Shown: piece by piece, positions 26,416 through 34,720 of the stretch
Numbering within the stretch: the first letter of the stretch is position 1
Layout of the letters: each line of letters opens with the position of its first letter
Assembly (NCBI RefSeq): GCF_013522825.1
Contig: NZ_JAAMQZ010000040.1
Coordinates: forward strand, 1-42,092
Length of the DNA stretch: 42,092 nt
Source: Stutzerimonas stutzeri
GTDB lineage: Bacteria > Pseudomonadota > Gammaproteobacteria > Pseudomonadales > Pseudomonadaceae
Direction of reading: 5' to 3'
Program-made: the position numbers and the translations under genes
Notes under the pieces: model-generated
What the model was told of the DNA's origin: nothing
The model's database searches: none
The model's input: only the letters and a program-made list of their open reading frames with translations

Positions 26416-27018
26416 ATGTACAAGGTTTACGGCGACTATCGTTCCGGCAACTGCTACAAGGTCAAGCTCATGCTGCACTTGCTTGAGCAACCTTATGAGT
26501 GGGTGCCGGTGAATATCCTGCGCGGTGAAACGCGCGAAGAGGCGTTTCTCAAGCTTAACCCCAACGGCAAGATACCGGTTTTGCAATTGGAGGATGGCTC
26601 CTGCCTCTGGGAGTCGAACGCCATCCTCAACTTTCTCGCTGAGGGCAGCGAATTTCTACCGGGCGAGGCGCGACTGCGTACCCAGGTGCTGCAGTGGCAG
26701 TTTTTCGAGCAGTACAGTCACGAGCCGTTTCTGGCGGTTGCCAGGTACATCAAAGTGCATCTCGGTATGCCGGAAGAGCGTCGTGAAGAATATGAGGCCA
26801 AGCGCTACGATGGCTATCACGCGCTGAACGTGATGGAGCAGCAATTGCTGCGCACCCCGTACCTGGTGGGTGAGCACTATTCGATTGCAGATGTGGCGTT
26901 GTATGCCTATACCCACGTCGCCGAGGAGGGTGGTTTCGAGCTGGAAGGCTATCCGGCAATCCGCACCTGGTTGCAGCGAGTTGCGAGCCATCCGCGACAT
27001 GTGGGCATGTTCGATTAA
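26416..27018 (+). CDS. Glutathione S-transferase
   Basis: This 200-residue GST has an N-terminal thioredoxin fold (MYKVYGDYRSGNCYKVKLML, with the Ser/Cys at 10-13 as the likely glutathione-activating site). NPNGKIPVLQLEDG contains the conserved cis-proline and LWESNAIL the glutathione gamma-glutamyl contact. A helical C-terminal domain follows (PYLVGEHYSIADVALYAYTH). It follows the aminotransferase closely, suggesting one transcription unit. Substrate unknown. Confidence 0.9.
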   Translation: MYKVYGDYRSGNCYKVKLMLHLLEQPYEWVPVNILRGETREEAFLKLNPNGKIPVLQLEDGSCLWESNAILNFLAEGSEFLPGEARLRTQVLQWQFFEQYSHEPFLAVARYIKVHLGMPEERREEYEAKRYDGYHALNVMEQQLLRTPYLVGEHYSIADVALYAYTHVAEEGGFELEGYPAIRTWLQRVASHPRHVGMFD

Positions 27019-27037
27019 AGGTAAAAGACGATAAAAG

Positions 27038-27220
27038 CGCTGGAGGCTGGAAGGCTGGACGAGAAAAGCCGATTAAGAGCGCTGGAAGCTGGAAGGCTGG
27101 ACGGAAAAGCTTGACGGAGTTTTGGCATTAGGCCGCACGCTGTCCAGCCTCCAGCCTCCAGCCTCCAGCCTCCAGCCTCCAGCCTCCAGCCTCCAGCCTC
27201 CAGCCTCCAGCCTCCAGCCT
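27038..27220. repeat. Large copy of the dispersed repeat with an 11-fold heptamer array
   Basis: GCTGGAGGCTGGAAGGCTGG-type blocks lie at 27038-27060 and 27080-27102, then CCAGCCT is repeated exactly eleven times (27144-27220). The array ends three bases before the folE stop codon, and its complement can pair with the GGCTGGAGGCTGG blocks upstream. Length variation by slippage is expected. It encodes nothing plausible and lacks spacers. Confidence 0.9.
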
Positions 27221-27223
27221 CCA

Positions 27224-27769
27224 TTATCTGACCAGGCCGAGAAACTCGCTGCGGGTGGCGGGGTTTTCGCGGAACTGGCCGAGCATCACCGAGGTGACCA
27301 TCGAGGAGTTCTGCTTTTCCACGCCGCGCATCATCATGCACATGTGCTGTGCTTCGATCACCACGGCAACGCCCCAGGCGCCGGTTACTTGCTGAATTGC
27401 TTCGGCGATTTCGCGGGTGAGGTTTTCCTGAATCTGCAGGCGTCGGGCATACATGTCGACGATCCGCGCAACCTTGGACAGGCCCAGCACCTTGCCGTTG
27501 GGCAGATAGGCGACATGTGCCTTGCCAATGAACGGCAGCATGTGATGTTCGCACAGCGAGTACAACTCGATGTTCTTCACCAGCACCATTTCGCTGTTGT
27601 CGGAGCTGAACAGCGCGCCGTTGGTGACTTCCTCCAGCGTCTGCTGGTAGCCCTTGCACAGATACTGCATGGCTTTGGCGGCGCGCTTGGGTGTATCGAG
27701 CAGACCTTCGCGGGTAACGTCCTCGCCGAGCTGGCCAAGGATCGCGGTGTAATGTTGTTCCAGTGACAT
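27224..27769 (-). CDS. folE: GTP cyclohydrolase I
   Basis: This 181-residue enzyme converts GTP to dihydroneopterin triphosphate, the first step of folate/pterin synthesis. The zinc ligands lie in YSLCEHHMLPF and in AQHMCMMMRGV, and GLSKVARIVDMYARRLQIQE is the family core. The ATG at 27769 gives the usual MSLEQHYTAIL start; the open frame upstream is not protein-like. An Smr-protein gene lies upstream in the same direction. The eleven-copy heptamer array abuts the 3' end. Confidence 0.96.
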   Translation of the reverse strand: MSLEQHYTAILGQLGEDVTREGLLDTPKRAAKAMQYLCKGYQQTLEEVTNGALFSSDNSEMVLVKNIELYSLCEHHMLPFIGKAHVAYLPNGKVLGLSKVARIVDMYARRLQIQENLTREIAEAIQQVTGAWGVAVVIEAQHMCMMMRGVEKQNSSMVTSVMLGQFRENPATRSEFLGLVR

Positions 27770-27915
27770 TGAGCTACCTGTGGGCTTCATGTGAGCGCAA
27801 GCGCGAAGGGTAGGACGCACCCGCCGCGCTGGCAAGGGGAAAAACCAACGGCGGGCCGCAAGCCATATGCCGCAAGAGGAGACATGAGGCTCATTCACTT
27901 GAAGCTTGAGAATCT

Positions 27916-28473
27916 TTACTCGTCTCGTCCGTCGAGCATGGTTCGCTTGAGCAACAGGTAGATCGCGCCAGTACCGCCGTGGCGGGGCAGGCATGAGGTG
28001 AAGCCGAGCACCTGGGGATGCTGACGAAGCCAGGTATTCACATGGCTTTTGATGAGAGGCCGCCTGCCATCGATGCGTGCGGCCTTGCCGTGCGTGACGC
28101 GCACGCAACGGATTTCGAACTTGCTGGCTTCGGCGAGAAAATCCCAGAGCAGCTCACGCGCCTTTTCCACGCTCAGCCCATGCAGGTCGAGGCTGCCCTC
28201 GAAGGGGATCTGACCGGCCTTGAGTTTGCGTATCTGGCTTTCCTGCACGCCGTCGCGCGCCCAGTAGAGCTCGTCTTCAGCGGCCACGTCGATGACAAAT
28301 TGATCGGACAGACCATCGATGCGGGTTTCATCGTTGCTGATGCTGGCATTCGCTCGACGGGTGGCGATCTGGGCCTTGTTGCTGCGTGGTTTGCCGGTGT
28401 CGGCCCGATCGTGTTCGATGGGTTTGACGCCGCGAACTGCTGCTTTGAAAAGGGAAAAATCGTCTTCTTGCAT
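27916..28473 (-). CDS. Smr-domain protein
   Basis: This 185-residue protein has a C-terminal Smr domain: SLDLHGLSVEKAREL carries the LDLHG motif and RVTHGKAA the xTHGKG-like motif (with Ala for the usual second Gly), followed by LRQHPQVLGFTSCLPRHGGTGAIYLLLK. Stand-alone Smr proteins of this size are putative nucleases acting on branched DNA or on mRNA in stalled-ribosome rescue (SmrB type). The N-terminal 90 residues are polar linker. It lies upstream of folE on the same strand. Confidence 0.88.
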   Translation of the reverse strand: MQEDDFSLFKAAVRGVKPIEHDRADTGKPRSNKAQIATRRANASISNDETRIDGLSDQFVIDVAAEDELYWARDGVQESQIRKLKAGQIPFEGSLDLHGLSVEKARELLWDFLAEASKFEIRCVRVTHGKAARIDGRRPLIKSHVNTWLRQHPQVLGFTSCLPRHGGTGAIYLLLKRTMLDGRDE

Positions 28474-28569
28474 GCTGCCTCCGCATTTGCCGGCAATTTT
28501 ATCCCAGGGGTTGGCCGTATGGCACTTGAGATTCGGTCGTTGGTCTTTGCAGATGCAGAAGGTGGGCGC

Positions 28570-28887
28570 TCAGCGTTTCCTGCCGAGGCGAGGCGACAGG
28601 CTGATGCTGCCCGGGCCGTAGAGGCGGCGGCGTACCCGACGCCTGACAAGCAATCCAATCCAGAGCATAACCAGCCCCGGTAGCAGCGAGGCGATCGCCG
28701 TTTCAGGATCAAGCGTCAGACTGCCAAGGGTATCGTTGTTGCCAAGCAGGGATGCGGCACCCGCAAGTGCCAGAAGCATGCCGAGAATGATCAGCAGCAG
28801 ACCGAGAAGCATGCCGATGCGTGAGCGCCATCGCCGTGGTTCGCGTGGCCGGAGGCGGCGCGCATCGAAGCTATCGGTCAGTTTCAT
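28570..28887 (-). CDS. Small membrane protein of unknown function
   Basis: This 105-residue protein has a basic N-terminal segment (RRLRPREPRRWRSR), a first membrane helix at about 26-47 (MLLGLLLIILGMLLALAGA), a short periplasmic-size loop, a second helix at about 66-82 and a very basic tail. GAGAGGTAACCGAA precedes the ATG at 28887, a good ribosome-binding site. No family is recognised. It is probably inserted in the inner membrane with both termini inside. Confidence 0.65.
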   Translation of the reverse strand: MKLTDSFDARRLRPREPRRWRSRIGMLLGLLLIILGMLLALAGAASLLGNNDTLGSLTLDPETAIASLLPGLVMLWIGLLVRRRVRRRLYGPGSISLSPRLGRKR

Positions 28888-28971
28888 TTCGGTTACCTCT
28901 CAGGGGCAGGGCTGTGACCGAGGAAGCCCGGCCAGGTTCACTTGCCCGTCAGGTACGTTTTCCGATTCGAT

Positions 28972-29565
28972 TCAGGCCAACGCTCCGGCATCGGCCACGC
29001 AGACAGCGAAATTGTCGGCAAGGATGGTCATTTCCATGCGGTGCACCTGTTCGGCATCGATCGAGCCATCGCCCATTGGCAGGTCGCGGGTGGCGCAGGC
29101 CTTGTCGACCAGGGTGCAGCGGTAGCCGTAGTCCTTGGCGGCGCGGACGGTGGTGCTGACGCTGGAGTGAGTCATGAAACCGCAAACGACAAGATCGAGG
29201 CGGCCATGCTGCTGCAGCAGTTCATGCAACTGCGTGCCGGCAAAGGCATTGGGGAGCGTTTTGCCTATCACGCCTTCGCCGGCCAGAGGGGCTGCTTCCG
29301 GCATGATCTGGCCGCGCAGGCCTTGAGGATCGAACAGGCCGCCAGTGATGCCCAGGTGGTGGACATGCACGATGGGCGTGCCGTTTTTACGGGCAAGCGC
29401 CAGCAAGCGGGTAATTTCCTCGAGCGCCGGCGCCAGGTTCGGCAAGGCCATCGCTCCAGTGCGATATTCCTCTTGCGCGTCGATAACCACGAGCGTCGCG
29501 TTGGCCAGAGTCGCCGGTGCATAACTGCGGCCACTGAGCTGTAGCAAGGTCTGTGGCTTGGACAT
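28972..29565 (-). CDS. Isochorismatase-fold hydrolase with Ser in place of the nucleophilic Cys
   Basis: This 197-residue protein has the isochorismatase/cysteine-hydrolase fold: LVVIDAQEEY (catalytic Asp29), GKTLPNAF (Lys102 of the triad) and VVCGFMTHSSVSTTVRAA. Active cysteine hydrolases read xTHxCVxxTA in the last motif; here the Cys position is Ser135. A Cys128 is close but not at the catalytic position. It may be a true isochorismatase-type enzyme, which does not need the Cys, or an altered hydrolase. ATG 29565 has AAGGAG spaced six bases. It is divergent from prmB. Confidence 0.8.
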   Translation of the reverse strand: MSKPQTLLQLSGRSYAPATLANATLVVIDAQEEYRTGAMALPNLAPALEEITRLLALARKNGTPIVHVHHLGITGGLFDPQGLRGQIMPEAAPLAGEGVIGKTLPNAFAGTQLHELLQQHGRLDLVVCGFMTHSSVSTTVRAAKDYGYRCTLVDKACATRDLPMGDGSIDAEQVHRMEMTILADNFAVCVADAGALA

Positions 29566-29756
29566 GACTGACTCCTTGTTGTGTGAGGGGCCTGATTGTG
29601 GCCTCAGATGACGGATATGTGAACCGTCGAAACCCATGATTCGCTCGCTGAATGGATCTTATCCTGGCGATAGGCCAGCGCCGATGGCGAGCAGAAGGCT
29701 GAGAAACCTTGCACACTATCGGCTAAACTTTCGCACTTTTGACCGGAGATGCCGAC

Positions 29757-30677
29757 GTGACCGCTTCGCCTTCCCGATTGCGTACGCTGCGCGATTACAT
29801 ACGCTGGGCCGTCAGCCATTTTCATGCCGAACAGCTGTTCCACGGTCATGGCACTGACAATGCCTGGGATGAGGCGCGTCAGTTGGTACTGGGTGCGCTG
29901 CATTTGCCTTGGGAAATTGCCGACAGTTACCTCGATTGCCGCCTGGAGGATGATGAGCGCGAGCACCTCCAGAACCTGCTGCGACGGCGTATCGAGGAGC
30001 GCGTGCCCACCGCCTACCTGCTTGGGCAAACCTGGTTCTGTGGCCTGCCGTTCATCGTCGATGAGCGTGTGCTGATTCCCCGTTCACCCATCGGCGAGCT
30101 GATCGAGCGGCGCTTCGAGCCCTGGCTGGCGCAGAAACCGGCGCGCATTCTGGATATGTGCACCGGCTCGGGTTGCATCGGCATTGCCTGCGCCTATGAG
30201 TTCCTCGATGCCGAAGTGGTGCTGGCGGATATTTCCTTCGAAGCGCTCGAAGTGGCCAACCGCAACATCGAGCATCATGGTCTGGACGAGCGTGTCTATA
30301 CGGTGCAGGGCGATGGTTTCGAGGGCTTGCCTGGGCAACGCTTCGATCTGATCGTGTCCAACCCGCCCTATGTGGATGCGGAGGACTTCGCCGATATGCC
30401 CGATGAATATCATCATGAGCCTGCGCTGGGGCTGGCCTGCGGTAGCGATGGTCTGGATCTGGTGCGGCGGATGCTGGCCGAGGCGGCGGATCACCTGACC
30501 GATAGCGGCAGCCTGATCGTCGAGGTTGGCAACAGCCAGGTGCACGTCAAGGCGCTTTACCCGGAGGTGGACTTCACCTGGCTGGAATTCGCCGAGGGCG
30601 GGCATGGGGTGTTTCTACTGGCGGCAAGCCAGTGTCGTGAGCATCAGGCGCTATTTCGCGAACGCAGCAGGCCCTGA
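29757..30677 (+). CDS. prmB: Ribosomal protein L3 N5-glutamine methyltransferase
   Basis: This 306-residue SAM-dependent enzyme of the HemK/PrmB group methylates a glutamine of ribosomal protein L3. The SAM site is RILDMCTGSGCIGIA and the catalytic NPPY is in LIVSNPPYVDAED; the N-terminal helical domain is typical of PrmB. I prefer the GTG at 29757, with GGAGA eight bases upstream; a TTG at 29739 would add six residues. It is convergent with the gene at 30690. Confidence 0.93.
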   Translation: MTASPSRLRTLRDYIRWAVSHFHAEQLFHGHGTDNAWDEARQLVLGALHLPWEIADSYLDCRLEDDEREHLQNLLRRRIEERVPTAYLLGQTWFCGLPFIVDERVLIPRSPIGELIERRFEPWLAQKPARILDMCTGSGCIGIACAYEFLDAEVVLADISFEALEVANRNIEHHGLDERVYTVQGDGFEGLPGQRFDLIVSNPPYVDAEDFADMPDEYHHEPALGLACGSDGLDLVRRMLAEAADHLTDSGSLIVEVGNSQVHVKALYPEVDFTWLEFAEGGHGVFLLAASQCREHQALFRERSRP

Positions 30678-30689
30678 GCGGCAGTGCTT

Positions 30690-31475
30690 TCAGCGGGTCG
30701 CGATCCAGATCAGCAGGCCCGCCTGAAACAGTGAAAAGGCGATCAGGCAGGCGATGGTGAAGCGTAGCGTGCCGTCTTCGCGACGAAACCGGTTGAGCCG
30801 TTCCTGAATGTCGCGAATGGTGTTTTCCTGTTCGAGCAGGTTGCGGTCGGCCTGTTCGAGCATGGCCGCGGCATCGGTCAGCTCGATGATCTGTACTTTC
30901 TCGGCGTTCCAGTCGGGGCGCAGCGTGCTGACGCGCGGCACGCTGTAGAGCGCCTTGAGCTGCTGTGAATCGGGGTAGGTCACGTCGAGGCCCTGGCTCT
31001 GTAGGCAATGATCCCGCCGCAGACGCATATCGTCGTTGGCTACATCCCCCGCAGGCAGGACGCCCTCTTTGACCAGGTAGTGCGCCCAGCGTTTCTGCGC
31101 CCAGAGCGCGCCCTGGGCCAGCAGAAAGCGTCCGAGGCCACGATTGCTCGGCTCAAGATGCAGACCCGAGTCCGGGCCGAAGCGCAGCTCCTTGGCTTCA
31201 TGATCCACCCAGATTTCCAGCACATTGTACTTTTTAGACAGGACCTGGCCTGGAAGCCTGATGCTGAGCTTCAGCAGGCTCAGTTGCCGTGAATGCCGTT
31301 CGATCTGCCCCAGTTCGACGAAGCGTAGCGGGCGTGCACCGCTGTCACTGTCGGTCGGCAACGGCGCCAGGCGCAGCAGGCGAAAGCGATCCGGTGCGAG
31401 TTCTTCCCAGGGATGAGATTGCGGCGAATCAGGCGCCTGGGCGTCGCTATCGGTCGGTGCTGTGCTGTCGGTCAT
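30690..31475 (-). CDS. Conserved tail-anchored protein of unknown function
   Basis: This 261-residue protein has an acidic, disordered N-terminus. A soluble central domain follows (FVELGQIERHSRQLSLLKLSI, YNVLEIWVDHEAKELRFGP, GRFLLAQGALWAQKRWAHYL). Residues about 200-238 form a likely coiled coil (AAAMLEQADRNLLEQENTIR), and a single C-terminal membrane helix spans about 243-258. This looks like a cytoplasmic domain anchored by its tail. I know no function. It sits between prmB and aroC, probably a regular position in pseudomonads. Confidence 0.75.
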   Translation of the reverse strand: MTDSTAPTDSDAQAPDSPQSHPWEELAPDRFRLLRLAPLPTDSDSGARPLRFVELGQIERHSRQLSLLKLSIRLPGQVLSKKYNVLEIWVDHEAKELRFGPDSGLHLEPSNRGLGRFLLAQGALWAQKRWAHYLVKEGVLPAGDVANDDMRLRRDHCLQSQGLDVTYPDSQQLKALYSVPRVSTLRPDWNAEKVQIIELTDAAAMLEQADRNLLEQENTIRDIQERLNRFRREDGTLRFTIACLIAFSLFQAGLLIWIATR

Positions 31476-31518
31476 TATGGCGTCCGTGGCCTTGTGGGTA
31501 TCAGTCGTTACTGACGGG

Positions 31519-31578
31519 TTAAAGGCCGTAGAAAAACTACCTGCGTTGGCAAGACTTCATTTTTCAACGGCTTGTTAA
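31519..31578. repeat. MITE-like 60-bp element with imperfect inverted ends
   Basis: The left end TTAAAGGCCGTAGAAAAAC and the right end TTTTTCAACGGCTTGTTAA are imperfect complements around a core CTACCTGCGTTGGCAAGAC. The layout (inverted GGCTGTTGAAAAA-like ends around a GCGTTGGC core) resembles short intergenic repeats I recall from Pseudomonas genomes. It lies in the 254-bp gap before aroC. The rest of the gap holds only the promoter-like sequence. Confidence 0.4.
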
Positions 31579-31685
31579 AGTGCGTGTCGGCTGTCGACCT
31601 GTCAACTGAAGGGTAGCGATGTGCCATAAACGCTTGCGGAAAGTGGCGTCGGCATCGGATACGACGAAATACGCAGCGGCTCGGG

Positions 31686-31691
31686 TATACT
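31686..31691 (+). promoter_or_regulatory. Putative -10 box of aroC
   Basis: TATACT preceded by CGGG lies 39 bp before the aroC start and matches the sigma-70 -10 consensus at five of six positions. No convincing -35 box is seen at 17 bp. Confidence 0.4.
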
Positions 31692-31729
31692 TTGCGCCCT
31701 TTGTTCAGGTCGATCGCGGAGCTCCCTGC

Positions 31730-32821
31730 ATGTCCGGCAACACATACGGCAAGCTGTTCACCGTCACCACCGCTGGCGAGAGCCATGGGCCGGCGCTGGT
31801 CGCCATCGTCGATGGCTGCCCGCCGGGGCTGGAGCTGTCTGTGCAAGACCTGCAGCGTGACCTCGACCGGCGCAAGCCCGGCACCAGTCGTCACACCACC
31901 CAGCGCCGGGAAGCCGATGAAGTCGAAATCCTGTCGGGGGTTTTCGAGGGGCGTACCACGGGTTGCCCGATTGGCCTGTTGATCCGCAATACCGACCAGA
32001 AGTCCAAGGACTATTCGGCGATCAAGGATCAGTTCCGCCCGGCCCATGCCGATTACAGCTACCACCACAAATATGGCGTTCGCGACTACCGTGGTGGCGG
32101 TCGCAGCTCCGCGCGCGAGACGGCCATGCGCGTCGCCGCCGGTGCCATCGCCAAGAAATACCTGGCGAGCCTGGGTATCCAGGTGCGTGGCTACATGAGC
32201 CAGCTGGGACCAATCGAGATTCCTTTCAAGACATGGGATTCGGTGGAGCAGAACGCCTTCTTCAGCCCTGATCCGGACAAGGTGCCCGAGCTGGAGACCT
32301 ACATGGATCAGCTGCGCCGTGACCAGGATTCGGTCGGCGCGAAGATCACCGTAGTGGCCGAGGGCGTACCGCCGGGGTTGGGTGAGCCGATCTTCGATCG
32401 CCTGGATGCCGAGCTGGCCCATGCGCTGATGAGCATCAATGCGGTCAAGGGCGTGGAGATCGGCGCCGGTTTCGCCAGCATCGCCCAGCGCGGCACCGAA
32501 CATCGTGACGAACTGACGCCGGAAGGCTTTCTATCCAACCAGGCCGGTGGCATTCTCGGCGGGATTTCGTCCGGCCAGCCGATCATTGCCCACCTGGCGC
32601 TCAAGCCCACGTCGAGCATCACCACGCCGGGCCGTTCCATCGACACCCAGGGTAATCCGGTGGAGGTCATCACCAAGGGCCGTCACGACCCCTGCGTCGG
32701 CATCCGCGCCACGCCCATCGCCGAGGCGATGATGGCCATCGTGCTGCTGGATCATCTACTGCGCCACCGTGGGCAGAATGCCGATGTGCAGGTAACGACG
32801 CCGGTATTGGGGCAGGCCTGA
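31730..32821 (+). CDS. aroC: Chorismate synthase
   Basis: This 363-residue FMN-dependent enzyme makes chorismate from EPSP, the last common step to the aromatic amino acids and folate. Landmarks are MSGNTYGKLFTVTTAGESHG, RPAHADYSYHHKYGVRDYRGGGRSSARET and HDPCVGIRATPIAEAM. ATG 31730 with GGAG upstream gives the family N-terminus; an open frame from 31619 is ignored. It is followed by a repeat and an MFS transporter gene. Confidence 0.96.
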   Translation: MSGNTYGKLFTVTTAGESHGPALVAIVDGCPPGLELSVQDLQRDLDRRKPGTSRHTTQRREADEVEILSGVFEGRTTGCPIGLLIRNTDQKSKDYSAIKDQFRPAHADYSYHHKYGVRDYRGGGRSSARETAMRVAAGAIAKKYLASLGIQVRGYMSQLGPIEIPFKTWDSVEQNAFFSPDPDKVPELETYMDQLRRDQDSVGAKITVVAEGVPPGLGEPIFDRLDAELAHALMSINAVKGVEIGAGFASIAQRGTEHRDELTPEGFLSNQAGGILGGISSGQPIIAHLALKPTSSITTPGRSIDTQGNPVEVITKGRHDPCVGIRATPIAEAMMAIVLLDHLLRHRGQNADVQVTTPVLGQA

Positions 32822-32841
32822 CGGTCGACGCCTGTGGCGTA

Positions 32842-32899
32842 AGGCTGGACGCTGGAGGGCTGGACAGTACAAGCCGCTTTTTCGTCCAGCGTTCAGCCT
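32842..32899. repeat. Dispersed GGCTGGACGCTGGA-type repeat, hairpin copy after aroC
   Basis: AGGCTGGACGCTGGA (32842-32856) is complementary, with one mismatch, to TCCAGCGTTCAGCCT (32885-32899). It belongs with the repeats at 13288, 18571 and 27038. It sits between the aroC stop and the next gene and may act as a weak terminator (the loop includes CTTTTT). Confidence 0.65.
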
Positions 32900-32914
32900 C
32901 CAGCTTTCAGCGAA

Positions 32915-34078
32915 ATGGCAGATCGCATGTCCTTACAGCTACCCTACTGGCGTCTCTCGGGCTTCTACTTTTTCTATTTCGCGCTGCTTGGCGCGGCGGC
33001 GCCGTTTTTCGGTTTGTATTTCGCCCACCTCGGCTTTTCCGCCGAGCGCATCGGCGAGATGGTGGCGATTCCCATGCTGATGCGCTGCCTGGCGCCGAAC
33101 CTGTGGGGCTGGCTGGGGGATGCGACGGGGCAGCGGCTGGCTATCGTGCGCCTCGGGGCGCTGTGCACGCTGCTGTCGTTCGGGCTGATCTTCTTCGACA
33201 AGAGCTACGCCTGGCTGGTACTGGTGATGGCCCTGCATGCCTTCTTCTGGCATGCGGTGCTGCCGCAGTTCGAGGTGATCACCCTGGCGCATCTGCGCGA
33301 ACAGGCGGCGCGCTACAGCCAGATTCGCCTGTGGGGCAGCATCGGTTTCATCGTTACGGTGGTGGGGCTGGGCATGCTGTTCGAGCGACTCAGCCTGGAT
33401 GTCTATCCGGTGGCGATCATGGTGATCATGGCAGGCATCGTCCTCAGCAGCGTCTGGGTGCCCAATGCGCAGCCCGAACAGCGACCGGAAGCCGCCGGGC
33501 AGGGCGGTTTCCTGCGTCAGCTGCGCCGCCCCGGCGTGCTGGCGTTCTATGCCTGTGTCGGTCTGATGCAGGTCAGCCACGGGCCTTACTACACCTTTTT
33601 CAGCATCCACCTGGAAGCGCTCGGCTATGATCGAGGCACCATCGGCCTGCTCTGGGCCTTGGGCGTGATCGCCGAGATTCTGGTGTTCCTGGTGATGGCG
33701 GCGCTGCTCAAGCGCTTTTCCCTGCGCCAGGTGCTGGTGGCGAGCTTCCTGCTGGCGGCGCTGCGCTGGCTGCTGCTGGGAACGCTGGCCGATCACCTCG
33801 TCGTGCTGCTGCTGGCGCAACTGATGCATGCGGCCACCTTCGGCAGTTTCCATGCCGCCGCGGTGCATTTCGTCCAGCGCAGTTTCGGTCATCGCCAGCA
33901 GGGGCAGGGCCAGGCCCTGTATGCGACGCTGGCCGGTATCGGTGGCGCGCTGGGGGCGTTGTATTCAGGTTACAGCTGGACCAGTCTGGGGCCGGTCTGG
34001 GTCTTTGCCATCGCCAGTCTGGCGGCCCTGGCCGCAGCCGTTATCATGGCCACCCCTGTGCAGGGCAGTCGGGCATGA
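32915..34078 (+). CDS. MFS transporter (HcaT/phenylpropionate-permease-like)
   Basis: This 387-residue protein has twelve predicted membrane helices and belongs to the MFS_1-like/HcaT subgroup. The N-terminus SGFYFFYFALLGAAAPFFGLYF and the loop LWGWLGDATGQRLAIVRLG (motif A-like) are typical. It probably moves a small organic acid or a nucleoside-like compound across the inner membrane; the substrate is not visible. The start is either ATG 32915 or ATG 32927, neither with a strong ribosome-binding site. The MtnD-like gene follows after 79 bp. Confidence 0.85.
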   Translation: MADRMSLQLPYWRLSGFYFFYFALLGAAAPFFGLYFAHLGFSAERIGEMVAIPMLMRCLAPNLWGWLGDATGQRLAIVRLGALCTLLSFGLIFFDKSYAWLVLVMALHAFFWHAVLPQFEVITLAHLREQAARYSQIRLWGSIGFIVTVVGLGMLFERLSLDVYPVAIMVIMAGIVLSSVWVPNAQPEQRPEAAGQGGFLRQLRRPGVLAFYACVGLMQVSHGPYYTFFSIHLEALGYDRGTIGLLWALGVIAEILVFLVMAALLKRFSLRQVLVASFLLAALRWLLLGTLADHLVVLLLAQLMHAATFGSFHAAAVHFVQRSFGHRQQGQGQALYATLAGIGGALGALYSGYSWTSLGPVWVFAIASLAALAAAVIMATPVQGSRA

Positions 34079-34157
34079 CCGCCAACGGCTGCCGCCCTGC
34101 CAACGAATCATCGATCAGATACCGGGTCAGTCATCGCCCGGCCCGGAGACAGCGACC

Positions 34158-34703
34158 ATGAGCATCCTCAGTGTCTATCACCACAGCACGCCCGAACAGC
34201 CCTTCAAGGTGCTCACGCATCACGAGGACGTTGCCGCCACGCTGGCCGAGGTGGGTGTACACCTGGAACGCTGGCAAGCCAGCACAGCCATCGGCCCGGA
34301 TGCCAGTGATGAAGAACTGGTCGCCGCTTATCAGCCGCAGATCAACCTTTTGAAGAACGCGTACGGCCATGCCGGTGTGGAAGTGCTCAGGTTGACCCAG
34401 GAGCGTTACGGGCTGGGCGATTCGCGCGCACAGGAACTGGAAGAGTACGTTCAGTCCGGGGACGAGGTGCGTCTTTTCATTGCCGGAAGGGGGCTGTTCA
34501 ATTTGCATATCGAAGATCGGGTCTATGCCGTGCTGTGTGAGAAAGGCGACTTGATCCTGATACCAGCGGGCGTTCGTCACTGGTTCGACAGGGGTGAAAA
34601 CCCGTATCTGGTTGCCATTTGCCTGTTCGTTAATCCGGCAGGTCGTGCTCCGCAGTTCACCGGCGACGATATCGCGAGTCGTTTTCCGCGACTGGAAGAT
34701 TGA
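34158..34703 (+). CDS. mtnD: Acireductone-dioxygenase-like cupin lacking two metal histidines
   Basis: This 181-residue cupin has the length and framework of acireductone dioxygenase (MtnD), which oxidises the acireductone of methionine salvage. LTHHEDVAATLAEVGV, GDEVRLFIAGRGLFNLHI, YAVLCEKGDLILIPAG and RHWFDRGENP are family blocks. The metal-binding HxHxxxE of known enzymes reads YVQSGDE here, so the two first histidines are Tyr97 and Gln99, while Glu103 and His141 remain. With two of four ligands gone, normal iron or nickel catalysis is unlikely. The frame is intact and GGAG precedes the ATG. The mtnB and mtnC genes, which I recall beside mtnD in P. aeruginosa, are absent. Confidence 0.8.
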   Translation: MSILSVYHHSTPEQPFKVLTHHEDVAATLAEVGVHLERWQASTAIGPDASDEELVAAYQPQINLLKNAYGHAGVEVLRLTQERYGLGDSRAQELEEYVQSGDEVRLFIAGRGLFNLHIEDRVYAVLCEKGDLILIPAGVRHWFDRGENPYLVAICLFVNPAGRAPQFTGDDIASRFPRLED

Positions 34704-34720
34704 TCCAAAGTCGTCACTCC

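Noticed and set aside
27144..27220. CCAGCCT array as a CRISPR
   Set aside because: Units are contiguous heptamers without spacers; no cas genes are near.
27770..28108. N-terminal extension of folE
   Set aside because: Residues upstream of MSLEQHYTAIL are Arg/Pro-rich, non-homologous and overlap the Smr gene.
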